This document shows positions 31,914 to 45,102 of a stretch of 64,000 nucleotides of DNA, piece by piece. The DNA lies in the NCBI GenBank assembly GCA_033297205.1, contig MU859085.1:186001-250000 (forward strand). The letters run 5' to 3'. The notes under the pieces were generated by a model that did no database searches, was not told the origin of the DNA, and saw nothing but the letters and a program-made list of their open reading frames with translations. How positions within the stretch are numbered: position 1 is the stretch's first letter; each line of letters begins with the position of its first letter. The position numbers and the translations under genes are program-made. The DNA is from Pseudoneurospora amorphoporcata. Taxonomy: Eukaryota; Ascomycota; Sordariomycetes; Sordariales; Sordariaceae.

Positions 31914-34900
31914 TTACTCAGCCTTCTTACTAGTCTTTGTCCTCAACTTCATCAACGCATAAACCATGGCATAACTGCTCGCCACAAACACAACCACCAG
32001 CCCTGCATCCCTCCACCCATAGCTATAACTCTTCAGATTGATCGTCCGCAGATAATCGCTGCCAGTGGTATACTGGCAAACCCTGCACCCCTCCGTCGCC
32101 TCCGGGTTGATTAAGTTGGTCGCCCGGCCCATACCCATCATGTAATCCTTGAGGTACTCGGCGCACGTGGTGCCGTTGGGCGGGTTGAAGACGGCAAACT
32201 CCTTGTCGGCGCACTCAATCTTCTTGTCCCACAGGTTGAAGACGAGCATGGAGCCCATGAGGTAGTTGAACGGGTTGCAGTAGTAGATCCAGTAGCGCCA
32301 GAAGACCTGGATCTGCGAGTAAGGGACAAGCACGCCGCAGAAGGAGACGAGGATGCCGATGACGAAGGGGTTGGCGAGCGCGGCGAAGATGGCGTTGGGC
32401 GCGTACGCCGCGATGAACTGCCCGATGCCCGTGTACACAAACTCGTACATGAGCATCACAAAAAAGGTGCCACCGGCGCGGGTGGACGCGTGGGGCGCGC
32501 CCGTGGTGTAGTACCAGCAGACGAAGTACAGGACCGCACAGACGCAGAGGTACGGGATTTCAGACACGATCAAGCCCGTGACGAAGGCGATCCAGGAATA
32601 CATCTTGGACTTCTTCTCGCGGGCTTCGAAGATCTGGCGACGCTCGATGAAGAGAGGCTGGAGCTGGGCGATGACGCCCGGGGCGACGAAGATGAAATTG
32701 AAGACGGTGAAGAGGCGCATCTGGAGATCGGAAACGCGGTCGCCGATCATCCAGAAGGAGAAACCGTTGAACAAGGCCGAGCCGATGTGCAGGGCGAACT
32801 TGTTGTTGATGTAGTCCGTGTTGCGATACAGAGAAACGTTGTTGCGGTGGGACACGATCTTGACCTGTTCCCACAAAGGAGTGGCGAACTCGTGCCCGTC
32901 GTCCTGGGTGCCGGGAGGCTTGGAGGCGGCATCGTTGACGATGTGGTCGAGTTCCTCGGTCACGGCCTTGTGCTCCGGAGACTCGAGCCAGACTTTGTTC
33001 CAGTCCTTGTCCTTGGAGAGAGCGCCGGAGACGACGTCGATCATGTGCTCGGCCGGGTTGGTCTCCTCGGGGCAGGGGGCGCCGTACTTGGCGAAGTAGT
33101 CCTTGATGGTCTGGGCGTTGTCACCGATCTCGCCAAAGTAGACCGTCTTGCCGCCCTTGGCGAGAAGCAAGAGGGTGTCGAACTGGGCGAAGAGCTGCTG
33201 GGAAGGCTGGTGGATGGTGACGAGAACGGCTTGACCGATATCGGCGAGCTTGCGGAGGAAACGAACGGTGTTGAAGGCGGACTGGCCATCGAGACCGGAA
33301 GTGGGCTCGTCCAAGAAGATGAGAATGCTGGGCTTGGCGACCAACTCGACACCGATGGTGACACGCTTGCGCTGTTCGACAGAGAGACCGGCACCGACGC
33401 GACCGATTAGGGTATCGGCGAGGTCGTGGAGCTCCAGGAGATCAATGATGGTGTCAACGTACTTGAGCTTTTGCTCACGTGGAACCTCACGGGGCTGACG
33501 AAGAAGGGCAGAGAACTCGAGGGCCTCACGGACGGTGGAGTAGGGCTCGTGAACATCAAGCTGCTCGCAGTAACCGGCGGAACGTTGGAAGGAAACAGGG
33601 AGAGGACGACCGTCGACAAGGATGGAACCGTGGATGGTACCTTCGGTCTTGCGCTGGGCCAAAACATCAAGAAGAGTGGTCTTTCCGGCACCCGAAGAAC
33701 CCATCAAGGCTCCCAACATGCCAGGCTTGACCCAACCCTGAACGTTGTCCAAGAGGACGCGGTCACCGGTGGGGGTCTTGACGGTGTAGGTGAGGTTCTT
33801 CCAGGTGAAAACCGACGTGTTGCGAACCAGATCCCTGTCAGTGTCCTTGGCCTCACCAGCGCTGGCCTCCTTGTCGTAGACAGTCTCCTCGCCGCTGCTG
33901 CTACCACCGGCCTTCTCCTCATCGATGGCTTGGATGGCCTTGTGGTGCTTGGCATTCTCACGGGGGATGAGCAGCGAAGGACCGCCCTCGGACAGGGGAT
34001 GCCACTTGGTAGTCGCAACGATGGTGATGCCGACAAAGAGAGCCCACCAAGCCCAGAGGATACCAAAGTTTCTCCAGACGTGAGCGTGGCTGTAGGAAAG
34101 AGACTTGAGATAGTTGTCACCATAGACCATGTTCTCGCCCTGGATGGCACCACCAACACCAGCGCAAGACTGATGCTCGAGATCAGTGTAGCCGGGGCCG
34201 TTGGGGACAAGGTTGACGCCGACGCAGGGAATGGTGGTACCGTGAAACTCGTTGGACAAGAGAGCATCGAAGGCGTAGGCCATGGGGTTGATCCAGTAGA
34301 TCCAGCCGAGCCAAGGGTGCATCTTGGGCTTCTGAATCTGGAAACCGTTGTACATGATGAGGGCCGAGATCATGAAACCGGACACCTTGGAGGCGTCATC
34401 GAAGGTCCTGAAGGAGGCACCGATGGCTCTGAAGAAGGCCGTCATGGTCATGGTGACAGCGATGAGAAGGATCCAGTAGGTAAACCAAGCACCGGCGTCC
34501 ATGTTCAGGGCAACCATGAAGTACAAGACGATAGACCAGACACTAACCTGCAGGATGATGACGGGGATATCGGCAGCAACCTGGGCAAGGCAGAAGGCGG
34601 CCGGGTGGAAGAAACCCATGCCCTTTTGCTTGAGCAGAACCGGCCGACCGCTGAACGAGTCCGTGACCTCGGACATGGACATCAGACTGTTGTGGAGAAG
34701 AGAGAAGAAGAGCGCACCGGACTTGACGAAGAGACCAGCAGAGGTGTCGGGGGCGTTGTAGAAGAGCGAACCGGCGATCAAGGCCTGGGCCAAGGTGGAA
34801 CCCTGTTTGATGATGAAGGTGGGCTTGTCACCAAGGACGATCTGGTACTGGCGGGTGATACAGGCCTTGACCTGCTCGTGGAAGCTGACGGTAAAAGGGC

Positions 34901-36182
34901 TGTTCTTTCCGAGGTGCTTGTTCTTCTCCATAGCGACACCCTCCTCGAACTGCTGGGTCCTCTCCCTGGCCTCCTCGGATGTGGGATAGCTGTACTCGGC
35001 GGCCATGCGAGGATAGAGTTCGGACTTTTGGTAGATGTCTCGGAGTTGATCGGCGTTGCGAGGGAATGTCTTTTCGAAGCCGGGGCGAACCACTCTCTCG
35101 GTAGGAACGGTGATACCGGTGAGGTAGTCGGCAACGTTGGCACCCTCCTGGCATTGGAAGCCGAGAGCCTCCATGAAGGGGCGAGCCTCCTTCAAGGGAC
35201 CATAGTAAACCTCCTTGCCGTAATCGAGAACCAGGACCTTGTCGAAGAGATCGTAGATACCGTTACTGGCCTGGTAGAGGGTGACGATGGTGGAAAGACC
35301 CATGACATCGGTCATGGCACGGAGGCACTTGGCCCACTCGAGAGCACTAGGGGGTTTGTTGTTGTTAGTCTAGACCCAGTGATGATCGGTCAAGAGAGTG
35401 GTTACTTACGTGCTAGCATCCAAACCACGGGTAGAGTTATCCCAGCAAAAGACGGAACCGCGAGAGGCCATGCACTCAATGATGGAAACACGCTTGCGTT
35501 CACCACCAGAGACACCGCGAACGAACTCGTTACCGACCTTGGTGTTGGTAGTATGAGAAATGCCCATGGCCTCGAGAAGGAAGTCCATGTTCTCCTTGCG
35601 GTACTCTTCAGGGGAGGCAACGCCATCGGGGAGCTTGTAGGGGATGTTGAGACGGGTCGCGAAGTCCATGGTCTGGCCCACGGTAAGGGTCGGGAAGAAG
35701 ACTTCCTCCTCGTTGTTCATGACGATCTGGCCGCGGTACTTGTGAGCGTCCTTGGCGTCCATGGAACCGTAGTGGACATCGCCGGTGACGGAACGATAGC
35801 TTTCACGCTTGTTGGCCAAGAGGTTGAGAAGGGTGGTGCATCCGGAGCCGGGACGGCCCAAGACCAACAACATCTCACCGGGCTTGACGCAACCATGGCT
35901 GCTGTCGAGAATGGTCTTGAGGGGAGGCCGATGCTTTGCTTCCTGGATCTTCTTGGGGATGTTGAACTGGGAAAGGACGTTTTCCTGGATGGCGGCGTCG
36001 GAGCTAATGACCTGGACGGTGAGGTCCTTCCATGTAACCCCCAGTTCACGGGGAGGGATTCCCGAGTTTTGTTCACGCTCCTTCAAGGCCACAACCTTGG
36101 GCTGGAGACTCCATTGGCGGTTGTCGACAGTATTTTCCTCTCTGATAGAGGCAGCACTGCTGCTGTCGCCTTGGGCGCCCAT
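31914..36182 (-). CDS. PDR-type (ABCG) ABC efflux transporter
   Basis: Exons 35410-36182 and 31914-35346 with a 63-nt intron (35347-35409, donor GTAAGT, phase 2), 1401 residues. It is a full-size (NBD-TMD)2 pump of the plasma membrane, the family of yeast Pdr5 and Candida Cdr1 that exports drugs such as azoles. NBD1 has the Cys-type Walker A GRPGSGCTT (residues 109-117), signature VSGGERKR and the degenerate Walker B VFCWDN. This asymmetry is normal for fungal PDR pumps. NBD2 has Walker A GSSGAGKTT (near 806-814), the degenerate signature LSVEQRKR and Walker B LIFLDEPTSGLD. Hydrophobic segments after each NBD give the two membrane halves; the last conserved Cys-containing external loop is near the C-terminus. 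The start ATG has CGCC before it. It may be the CDR4 orthologue of Neurospora, but I leave the symbol empty. Confidence 0.95.
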
Positions 36183-38651
36183 GGCGGATGAATTGGTGAC
36201 CGGGAGGTCGGTGGTCGGCCTCTTTTTGACGAACAGTGGTGAACCTTGTCGTTGATATCGGGAAGCGGAGTGGTGGTGATAGTGTTGGGGGTTAGGTATT
36301 AAGGGTTTATTAAGGGTATGTATGTATGTATGTATGTATGTGCGGTTGAACTGAACAAAAGAAGATCAAAAGAAGCTGGAAGGGAAAGATGAAGGGGCAA
36401 GGAGTATTTCTACATGTTTTCTTGGCTAGTTGGTCTACAGTGTGATGATAAGCGGAAGCCAGGGCTCGGCTTTTGCGTGGTGGGCACTCACTAACGCCGT
36501 TTGTTGACTGTTCCTTCAATGTCGCCGGGCCCGCTTACGAGAACACCAGAAGCGGGAGGACGGCAGTGCTGTGATGGCGGGGCCTCGGGGGACTGGCAGC
36601 ACGGTGTGCCTGGATCCAGCGAGTCCATCCTTGACGGTTATGTATGGGTGGATCACAGAATCCATGACGGAGATTGATAAAAGTTCGATAACAAAGGGCG
36701 GGCGGGCTAACAAGCTTCGATGATGGCGGCGAGAGCGGCGATCGTGGACAAATGTGGGCAATCATGGAGCATGGGGGCAGCTTGTCACCAATCCCCAGCT
36801 TTCTTTGTCTGCCGCTTACCTAAGACATTTTTTTTTTTTTTTTTTTTCTCTTTTTTTCTTTCTACCGGTGAAGAACAAGACATGGATGGACATGCCCTCA
36901 GAAGGTTTTCCCGGTTCGATCTGGCTCCGAGTTTTGGGACCCGACAAGGACTACCGTATGGAGCATTGCTGATGGATGTTTTGAAATCCCTATGTCAGCG
37001 GTAAGTACTTGAGGACAGACAGAAAGCATGGAGATGTTAGCCCTACGTGGACATCAAAGTCGGCTCGGGGCTCGGACAACCCAAGACTGCGGTATCACTA
37101 ATCGCAAACGGGGAGCCTCTGTAGAGATTTGTAACATGAAAGTGCCAAGATCCGATCTCTGGATCCAGCCGTGGCATCGTTGCAGGCTTGCAGCCGGGTG
37201 GAGCAAAAAGACGGCTCCTTAGTCCCGTCCTGGCTCGGTTAGTCGAGGGAGGAGACGACGTCCTGGCAGACCCCGGTTTCGTCTCATCCAAAGTTCCGCT
37301 TAAGTAAGCGGCAAGGCTCAACCTACACTAGTGTAGAAGCTTTTTGATGGAATGGAATCAATCTATTTACGAACTGGTGGAGTTACGGGCGACGTGGTAC
37401 ATAGGTAGTTTCGCCGGCTACCCACGATGTTGCGGTGTCTGGCAATTGGGAGTCAGTCAGCGTGAACACGAACGGTCCGGCAATTCCGATGAGCGGTCTA
37501 TGTTTGAAGGGTTTACGATTACCTGCTCAATGACTGTTTTGGGAGCCGCCGTTGTTGCCGCAAAGTGATTGATGAATTGTGAAACTTTGCATTTGCAAAT
37601 GTTATCCGTGCATCGCTGAAATGGCGGCCCCGCCCCGACTTCCACAACACGAAATGGAGTCGACGGCCGGAACTCTGTTAGCGCTTGCTTGGGTTTTTTA
37701 GCTTGAAGATCCTGTTGGTGGGGTACTTGGAGACAGGCACAACTGCATCCCGTCTTGAGCACAGATATAAGGTAGTCCTTGAAGCCGGGCACACCAACAG
37801 TGATGTTACTTGAGAGTAAATTCAAATATTGTACCTTATACAATGCGCCTCTCCATGGTGATATAGGTAGGTCCTGTGTTATCTAGACTCAGCGGTCTGG
37901 TCGATTGACAAGTATCACTGGTTTTGTGTCCAGATGCATGCCGGCAAAACTGAGGTACTGCACTACCAATTTTCCAGGGGTTCTGTCACACTGGAGCCCG
38001 ATTGCTTGACACGTATCGGGCCCAACCCGAGTAAAAAGGTCGGAACCGAACTCACTAGCCCCGATGAGATTGACAACCGAAAAGAGAAAAGGAAGGAACA
38101 GGCCAGAAATGACGATAGTACCTGACGAGCCGGAGTGATGAAGGAACATGTTCGTCCGTTCTTTCTTCTGAAAAGAGTTAACAGTCCGTCTCGGATTATC
38201 AGTCATACGGACTGACTGACGTTAACAATTTTACCGCCGGCCGCTGTCTGACATAGCCATCACCACTAAATATTTATTCGGCTTTGTAAGTCTCGACCGA
38301 AACCCTTGCGGCACAGCATACTCCCAGCTATCAATCTCATCCGATGCATATCATGGACCCTGAAACTCCCTTTGTGTTCTTCATTTATGCTCTACCCTGC
38401 GAAGACTGTTCAGGGTCCCCGCCAGCCATCGCATCTGGCCCGACTGAGTGGTCGTGAAGTTTCACTTCTGGAGATCACTAACAGTTCAACAGCAAAAACC
38501 CGCTGACAAAGCGTTAGTACTACACAACCACTTTGCGCCGCCAGTGTTATGACAAAACATCAACGGCCCGAGTAACGTACAGCCATCGCCAAGGTATCAA
38601 ATCCCGACATCTGTATTACAGGTTCCTTCCCGAGGCTATCAGCTCGATTCA
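36183..38651. promoter_or_regulatory. Long divergent region between ABC pump and Zn2Cys6 gene
   Basis: About 2.5 kb. Contains a TATG tandem repeat (36317-36341) in the ABC upstream region, a T20 run at 36828-36847, and a CACTAGTG palindrome near 37327. The proximity of a pump and a zinc-cluster regulator is suggestive but proves nothing. No gene seen. Confidence 0.45.
36317..36341. repeat. TATG tetranucleotide microsatellite
   Basis: Six consecutive TATG units in the 5' flank of the ABC transporter. Confidence 0.85.
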
Positions 38652-41600
38652 ATGCCTTCCACTCAACCGACACAGAAGAGAAAAAGAGCCTGTGATTCAT
38701 GTCACAAGCGAAAGGTTTTTTGTGTTTTCCAGCCCCAAATGCCGTGCTTCCTCGGCTAATCAATCCCATTTATAGATCCAATGCGACAGCGCCGACGTGC
38801 CCTCTGCCAACTGCAATTGGTGCCATCACCATGGCATGGCGTGCACCTTCAATCGGGTGGTCGGACGAAAAACGTGGGCTCGGAATAGCAACACAGCCAG
38901 CACCAACTCTCCTGTCGACGTCGGCCCCTCCCCCTCATCGGCTGTCGTAGAGGTAGTCGACGTCACTATCGGCCCCTCTTCCTCCGATCTCCGTCCCCCT
39001 AATGCAAGCCAATCTCAACCGCAACTGTACCAACAGCAGCCGCATCCGTCACCGCTCCCACCACAGCAACAGCAACAGCCACTGCCACCCCTGGCTGCCC
39101 ATCTTGGCATCTCACCCAAACCAATACAATCGAACTCCGATCTTGGGGGTCCTCAACACGGTCATTCATCTCTCCCTGCATCGATCGACGACAGCATCTA
39201 TGCTCAACACCTGGACCCTTACAACCATCCACACTCACCTTCATCGTCTGTTGCCTCGACGCCGTCAGGAACATCGACATCGGGTTTTGGTGGCCCTACT
39301 CGACCAGTTTCCCGTTCTGGAGGTGGCAATTATCACGCCTTTCCATTCTCGGCTCACACCTCGGAATCGTTCCATCCAAGTCCCCTGTCCCGCACACATT
39401 CCCCTCACGGGAGTGTCTCTTCGGAGCAGACACACCACACGAGCCACACCCCTGCCCAGTATCAACATCAACATCAACATCAACACCAGCATCATCAACA
39501 ACACCACCAACAACAACAACATCACCAAGAACCAGAACAGGTCCACCCCGTCTACTCCCACTTCCCCGTCGCCAACCCGAACCTCAATCCCAACCCGGGC
39601 AACAGCTCCTACTTTGGTAAACTTCACTTCGCCGGCTACCACCTAGGAGAAATCTCCTCCTACAACGGCATCCCCTTCTTTTCCGAAGACGGTCAAGCAT
39701 GGATCCGTTCTCGCACCGGACAAGAAGCCTCCTTCCCAGAAATATGGGGTGACGTGCCTCCCTGGCAGACGCGACCCAGCTTTGATTCTGTATTTTTGTG
39801 CAAGGTGGCTCGGCAGCCAGTAGGCCAGCTGGAGCTGCCTGAACGCAAAGTCGTGGAGCAATACGTTTCCTTTTTCATAGCGTCCGAGTTCAGGCTGGCG
39901 TTCCCCCTGGTTGATCCCGTCTTGTTTGAGGAGACGCTGGATCTGGCTTATGGACGTGCTGGGGAGCAGGGTGCGATGAACGGGTTGAGTTTTGAGCAGA
40001 TCACTGCCAAGGCATGCGTGTTTGCTTTCTTGTCCATTATTTCGCTGCTCGAGTTTGAGAGAACAGAAAGGTTCCCTGACATTCCCAGCATCGATACGGA
40101 CATGTTGGCTGCCAAGGCGCAGATGCTTTTGCCGCTAACTATCCAAGCGTTAGATATCACCAGCTTGCAGACGTCGTTCATGCTGTGTCTCTACCAGCTC
40201 TTCTTGGGGCAGGTTCAGTCTTCGGCTATGCTCCTGGCATTTGCCTGCCGCATCATGTTCATGCTGGGCGGACATAAGCTTTCCAATGCTTCGTGGTTAC
40301 CGACGCCCGAGTCTCGGTCTGGACATGGAAGTGGAACGACAACACCGGCTGCAGCACCAGTCGACATTGCAGATCGCAAACGTCGTCACCTCCGGAAACT
40401 CTTCTGGTTGTGCTACAGCATCGATACGGATATCTCCCTTCGAACAGGCCAACCCCCTTCGATAGACGACGACCACTGCGACCTCTCTTTACCGCCGGGT
40501 TATCTTGAGATTCAGTACCTTGACCGTCACGAGCTTGAGGCTCTAAAAGAACGGCATCTCCACCCCACGAACTCTTCCCCTTCTTTTCAAGCCCACAACT
40601 CCTCCCACCCCTTCCAGAGCCCATCAGGGGCAGGGACATCGTCATACACCACCACTAGCACGAGCACGACATCTTACCCCCATCTAGACGAAACCTCGGT
40701 TCCAGTTTTGCCCGGAGACCTCCGTCTAACCCTCATCAAATCCAAAACCTGCAAACTCCTCTACTCCGCCTCCGCTCTGCGCAAGTCCGACGCCGAGTTA
40801 TTGCGGGACATCAGAGAGCTAGACGACGAGCTGGAGCGGTGGCGGTTATCGATGCCGGAAAAATATCGGCCTGCGTTGTCTTTGCCGAGGACGACTTTGC
40901 CTGGGGGTGGTGGTGGTGGTGGGTTGGGCGAAGAAGGCACATGCGACGAGAAAGCTGCGGGTTCCTTTAATTACCATATTGATGGATTCCATGGGTCTGG
41001 ACGGGGGCAGGGACAGCGACACGAGCAAGGTCCGCCGCAGGGGCAGCAGGCACATGGACATGGACATGGATATGGCTATGATGATGATGGAAGTGGAAGT
41101 GGAAATGGAAGTGCAAGTGGAAGCACCAGCGGTGGACAAAGACAAAGACAAAAACACCACATGTCGGCCGAAAGCATTCGTGCTATCATTATCAGCCTGC
41201 AGTACCATCATCTGGTCGCCACGATCCATCAAGCGACGGGGAGGTGCAGGGCCTGGCAGGGCCAGAGCGCTGCGAGAATGAGCGGGTGTAGGGTGATGGA
41301 GGATGTGGAGAACGCGTCGAGGCCGGGGGAGATATTGATGGAGGGTGTTAGTAGCAGTTTGGCGCTGTCGGTGGAAGCGAGCCGGTCGACGCTTATCTAC
41401 CTACGCTCCGTTACACGCGCCCTGTTAGGGGAGGCATTCTGGTAAAGTTCATTTGTCCCACCTACCCTACTAGGTACCCTACTATATTGCAGTCCAGCCA
41501 TCCATCCATCCCTTTTTCATACTCCCAACCAGGAACTAACTAATTAACCGTTAAACTTTGTCCAGGGTAATCATCCTCTACCCAATGTCAGCAGTAATGA

Positions 41601-41872
41601 ACATCTTCTGCTCCATCCTCCTCAACCCGCTCGACCCCCAAGCCGAAGACGATCTTCGCCTCTTGGAATCCGCTCCGAGCTTGATAAAGGGGATACGTAT
41701 CCGGCGACCGACGCAGACTGAGCTCTTGCATTTGAAGACGGTGGATGACTTTATGGAAGAACTGATGAGGTTGGGGGGGTGTGCGATCAGGAGGGCTAGG
41801 GAGGAGCAGAGACAGAGGGAAATGCATGTCGCTAGGGGGCATGGACATGGTGGTGGAGGTGGTTACAGGTAG
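38652..41872 (+). CDS. Zn2Cys6 transcription factor with fungal-specific middle homology domain
   Basis: Exons 38652-38714, 38776-41441 and 41566-41872 (introns 61 and 124 nt), 1011 residues. The first intron splits the zinc cluster. Spliced, it is C14-X2-C17-X6-C24-X9-C34-X2-C37-X6-C44 after a basic KRKRACDSCHKRK, the GAL4-type DNA-binding domain. Then follows a long low-complexity region with Gln/His runs (CAACAT repeats about 39468-39530). The fungal-specific regulatory domain starts near YFGKLHFAGYHLGEISSYNG and includes FFIASEFRLAFPLVDPVLFE and LFWLCYSIDTDISLRTGQPP. The second splice restores FWVIILYPMSAVMNIFCSIL. The first donor GTTTTT is weak, but phase and zinc-cluster spacing confirm it. 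Target genes unknown; the ABC pump upstream is a candidate only by position. Confidence 0.93.
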
Positions 41873-44800
41873 CCCGAGTTGAGCGAAGCCAGTGAACGGG
41901 AGGCGCAGAGGGGGGGCGGGTGGAGACTTGGATGGTTATGCCGGGGAGTATATTGTGAGAGGCTTGCTCTGGTTGTTGCGTTTTTGGTATACGTGAAGAT
42001 GAGAGTGGATCATGGGCGTATAGGAGGGCATGTTGGGCGTAGACGTTGCATTTCCCTTGTTCCTTTTCGATAGGTAGGTTAAAAAGGGGCACAAACGGGG
42101 ATATATATGTCTAGATATTTGCATATATCTTGTATTGTAGAAAGCGTTTGGGTCCGTTTCTCACTTCATTCATGTACTGTGCTAGCGATGGCCGATGTGT
42201 GGCCATGGTTTCTTGGTTTGCTGTTTGGTGCGAGGTGTATATTTGAGAAACCCAAAAATAAAGGCAAGGCGGGATTCCATGTTATCTCCGTCGGTATTAC
42301 CTATCCTCTGTTGTTCTGCTCTTACAATCTCACCCTGGTTTGTTTGTTAGTTTGATACAAAAAACGCCCATCTCTACCTCTACACTTGAACTAAATAAAG
42401 TACCTTAGAAAAGTATTCGGAATTTCGGATTTCGAGCGGACGGGTACTATTGGAGAGGATTACTCTCTTATAAGGTATCTTCCAACCTTAAGGGCTTGGA
42501 GAGCAGACGGATAGAGGTATTAAGAGGCTTCTATAGCGTTTTCATCCCTTACCAAATCCTATAACGCTTCAAACGGAGGCCGATTTATCTCTTTAACGGC
42601 CAATGAGAGCTCCGAATCCCCCTCTACTCAGCCCATGGCCGAAGAACCATACTAAGGTACCTAACAAACAAACCAGTTTTGAATTGTACATACCGTATCA
42701 CCTTCCACTCGTGCTTGCAGGAATAGTAGAACTTGATTCTCGCCCAACGCATCTTTGCTTCGTTTCGGGGGTTGTATGGCGGAGTGTATTGGGGTTCGAA
42801 ACACTGGGCTGCCAGGCGTTGAACAGGTGGAATTGCCTGAGTCTGGTGGTTGGTCGAATATGAGGTGGTTCGCTCAAGTTTGAAGTTTTAACCAAAGGGA
42901 AATACCGGTAAACGTACCGAAACTTGAGGCCAATAACGAGGAGTGTCCCGGAAGATGGATGGGATAATGCGGGCACCTTGCATTTGCAAAGGTGAGGACC
43001 ACTGCCCTGGGCTTGTCTGGGCCTATATACTCCTATCCGAACTGCCCAAAAGGTGAATATCTTTTTTCGACATGCCCCAATATCAGCTGCATAGTTGAAA
43101 CAGTCGTCTCTGTCGACCAGCGGCGGCGAGAACTACCAGTTGGCCGGTTTGGAAGCAACCAGAGCACACTCCATTCGATGATGTTGCCACTTGACTACCC
43201 GGTTTTTAACCAACACACTCGGGATGCCGGACGTTTGGTCGTCACGGTAGGTTGGGTCATGGCATCCGGCAATGAGAACCAACGTCTCGTGTTTACACTG
43301 TGGGCGACAAAGCCAAACTGAACCAACGGCAAGCGGCACAGGCAAAGGTTGTATGCTGTAGAAAAGAACCCGTCAACGATAGCACGGCAAACGGTTTCGA
43401 TCAAGAGCGAGGGTAATACTTATCTTCCATAATGAAGGCAATTGACAAACTTTCTTCACAGAGTTGCCAACGGAACAGCTCACCCATGCACCCGGCACTA
43501 ACCAGAAGATTTCTTTCTTGCCCAACCAACATGGCGTTCAACGGCCTGTCGTTGGTATATCCTTACAAAAGCAACGAGCCCTATGCCCAGTTAGTTGGCT
43601 CATATTCCCATATCGTAATTTGCGGCTCTTTTCCTACCGGCAATGGCAAGTAGGCCTGCCCACTAGCTACCTCTAGCAACCTGGCCTTTGCCGACCATCT
43701 TTCTGGAAGAGCACAGTTACATCGGTGAACCCGTGTGCACATGGCAAGCCGTGATGAAACTGCAGAAGATGCTGCTCAGAAAGAGGATGTCAACCTGCAA
43801 TGATGATCGTGATCGACATATGCATGGCACTGCGTTCGTTCATTCCTTGGGTTGCTGATGGTCTGGGGTAGTCGGTCGACGAGGCAAATGGTTTTTTCTG
43901 AGGTGCCCGGCTTGGATTTTTCGAGCCCTCAATTGACTGGAGCTCCGGATGAGTTTGAGAAAAAGGAGCGTCCGTCAATGCTCTAGACTAGTACTGGAAA
44001 TGGAATGTAAGATTGCTACAACATCTGCAAGTTGGTTCTAGGTACCTTACTTTCGGCATAAGCACGTCTCGGTGGATGACGCAGCCCAGAATTGAAAGGA
44101 TGGAGTGAATCATCCCCTCAGTCGGCCAATTGCGCACTTCTCAAATCACGGCGTTCACCATTCGAAACACCACCAAGAATCACGACATCTAGATCTTCCA
44201 CTTTGTCTCCACGACACTTAGACCATCGCTGTTCCAGAGTCTTGGCTAACCGAATTTGGTGGAGCTTACTAGCGCAATTCGTCTTTGATTCATGCATCGC
44301 TTCAAACCGTTACGTCTGGTTTTGGAGACAACACCATCTCGCACGCGAAGCACGTCATCAATCCAACACGACGCTCCGCCCTCGCCGTCAACCACGGTCA
44401 ATCACCCAAACTCAACTGCCTGACCGGCGTCCCTTAACGCCAATCACTATTCCGTGGGCAAAACAACTTGATTGAGAACAGAATTTTGTCCAATGTATCC
44501 GTTTTCGGCATCACGCAATGACTGCCCCAGAATATGTCGACTTGGAATTTCGACACGATGCCCGCCTATCAGGTACCCTACGTATACCCTCAAATTGTGC
44601 CAGCAACGTTGGAAATCTGGCTAGCGGATGGGCCCAGACCTAATATAACGGACGCCCAATCCGTCTACCACGTCTGCAGAGCAATACTCGTCCATGATGG
44701 CGCCATCTGTCGACACACCTTTTACCATTCCCAACGCAGGACCAACAGCCCCTGGGCTTAGGCGATAGATCGACATGACGCAAGATCACCCTCAGTTGTC

Positions 44801-45102
44801 AACATGAAATGTTCCGAGTTGCTGCCCAGTTGCTTTGCTGCCACCCACGCCGGCCATCCAACCGATTTCCTTATAACTCGCATCACGGTACGATGTTGAT
44901 GTCGCCATGGTTGGAATCCCGCGGAGATATTCTTGAACACCACACCAAGCCGCAGCCGAGTCTCGTCCCGTGCGCCTTTTTTGTCGACGCCAATCTCGAC
45001 AGACTGCCACCCTCCCACCCAGGCTGCTCGACTCCCGATTCGTTAGCAGCTTAGAGGTATCGATCGTTAGAAGTCCCCCTCCGGGCCGTACCGCAGCCAG
45101 CC
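41873..45102. other. 3.2 kb gene-free stretch
   Basis: Only short frames, several with non-ATG starts. Includes a moderately AT-rich patch 42360-42600 and repeated GGTACC motifs (42656, 44040 and 44573). No transposon ends found by eye. The right end is the promoter of the MFS gene. Confidence 0.45.

Noticed and set aside
33426..36191. 921-codon open frame on the plus strand opposite the ABC transporter
   Set aside because: Mirror of the real gene in GC-biased codons; composition is Gly/Asp/Glu/Val-rich with no domain, while the minus strand encodes a complete PDR pump.
41873..45102. Possible gene in the 3.2 kb gap before the MFS gene
   Set aside because: Frames are under 130 codons, most lack a good ATG, and none shows a motif or consistent splice pair.
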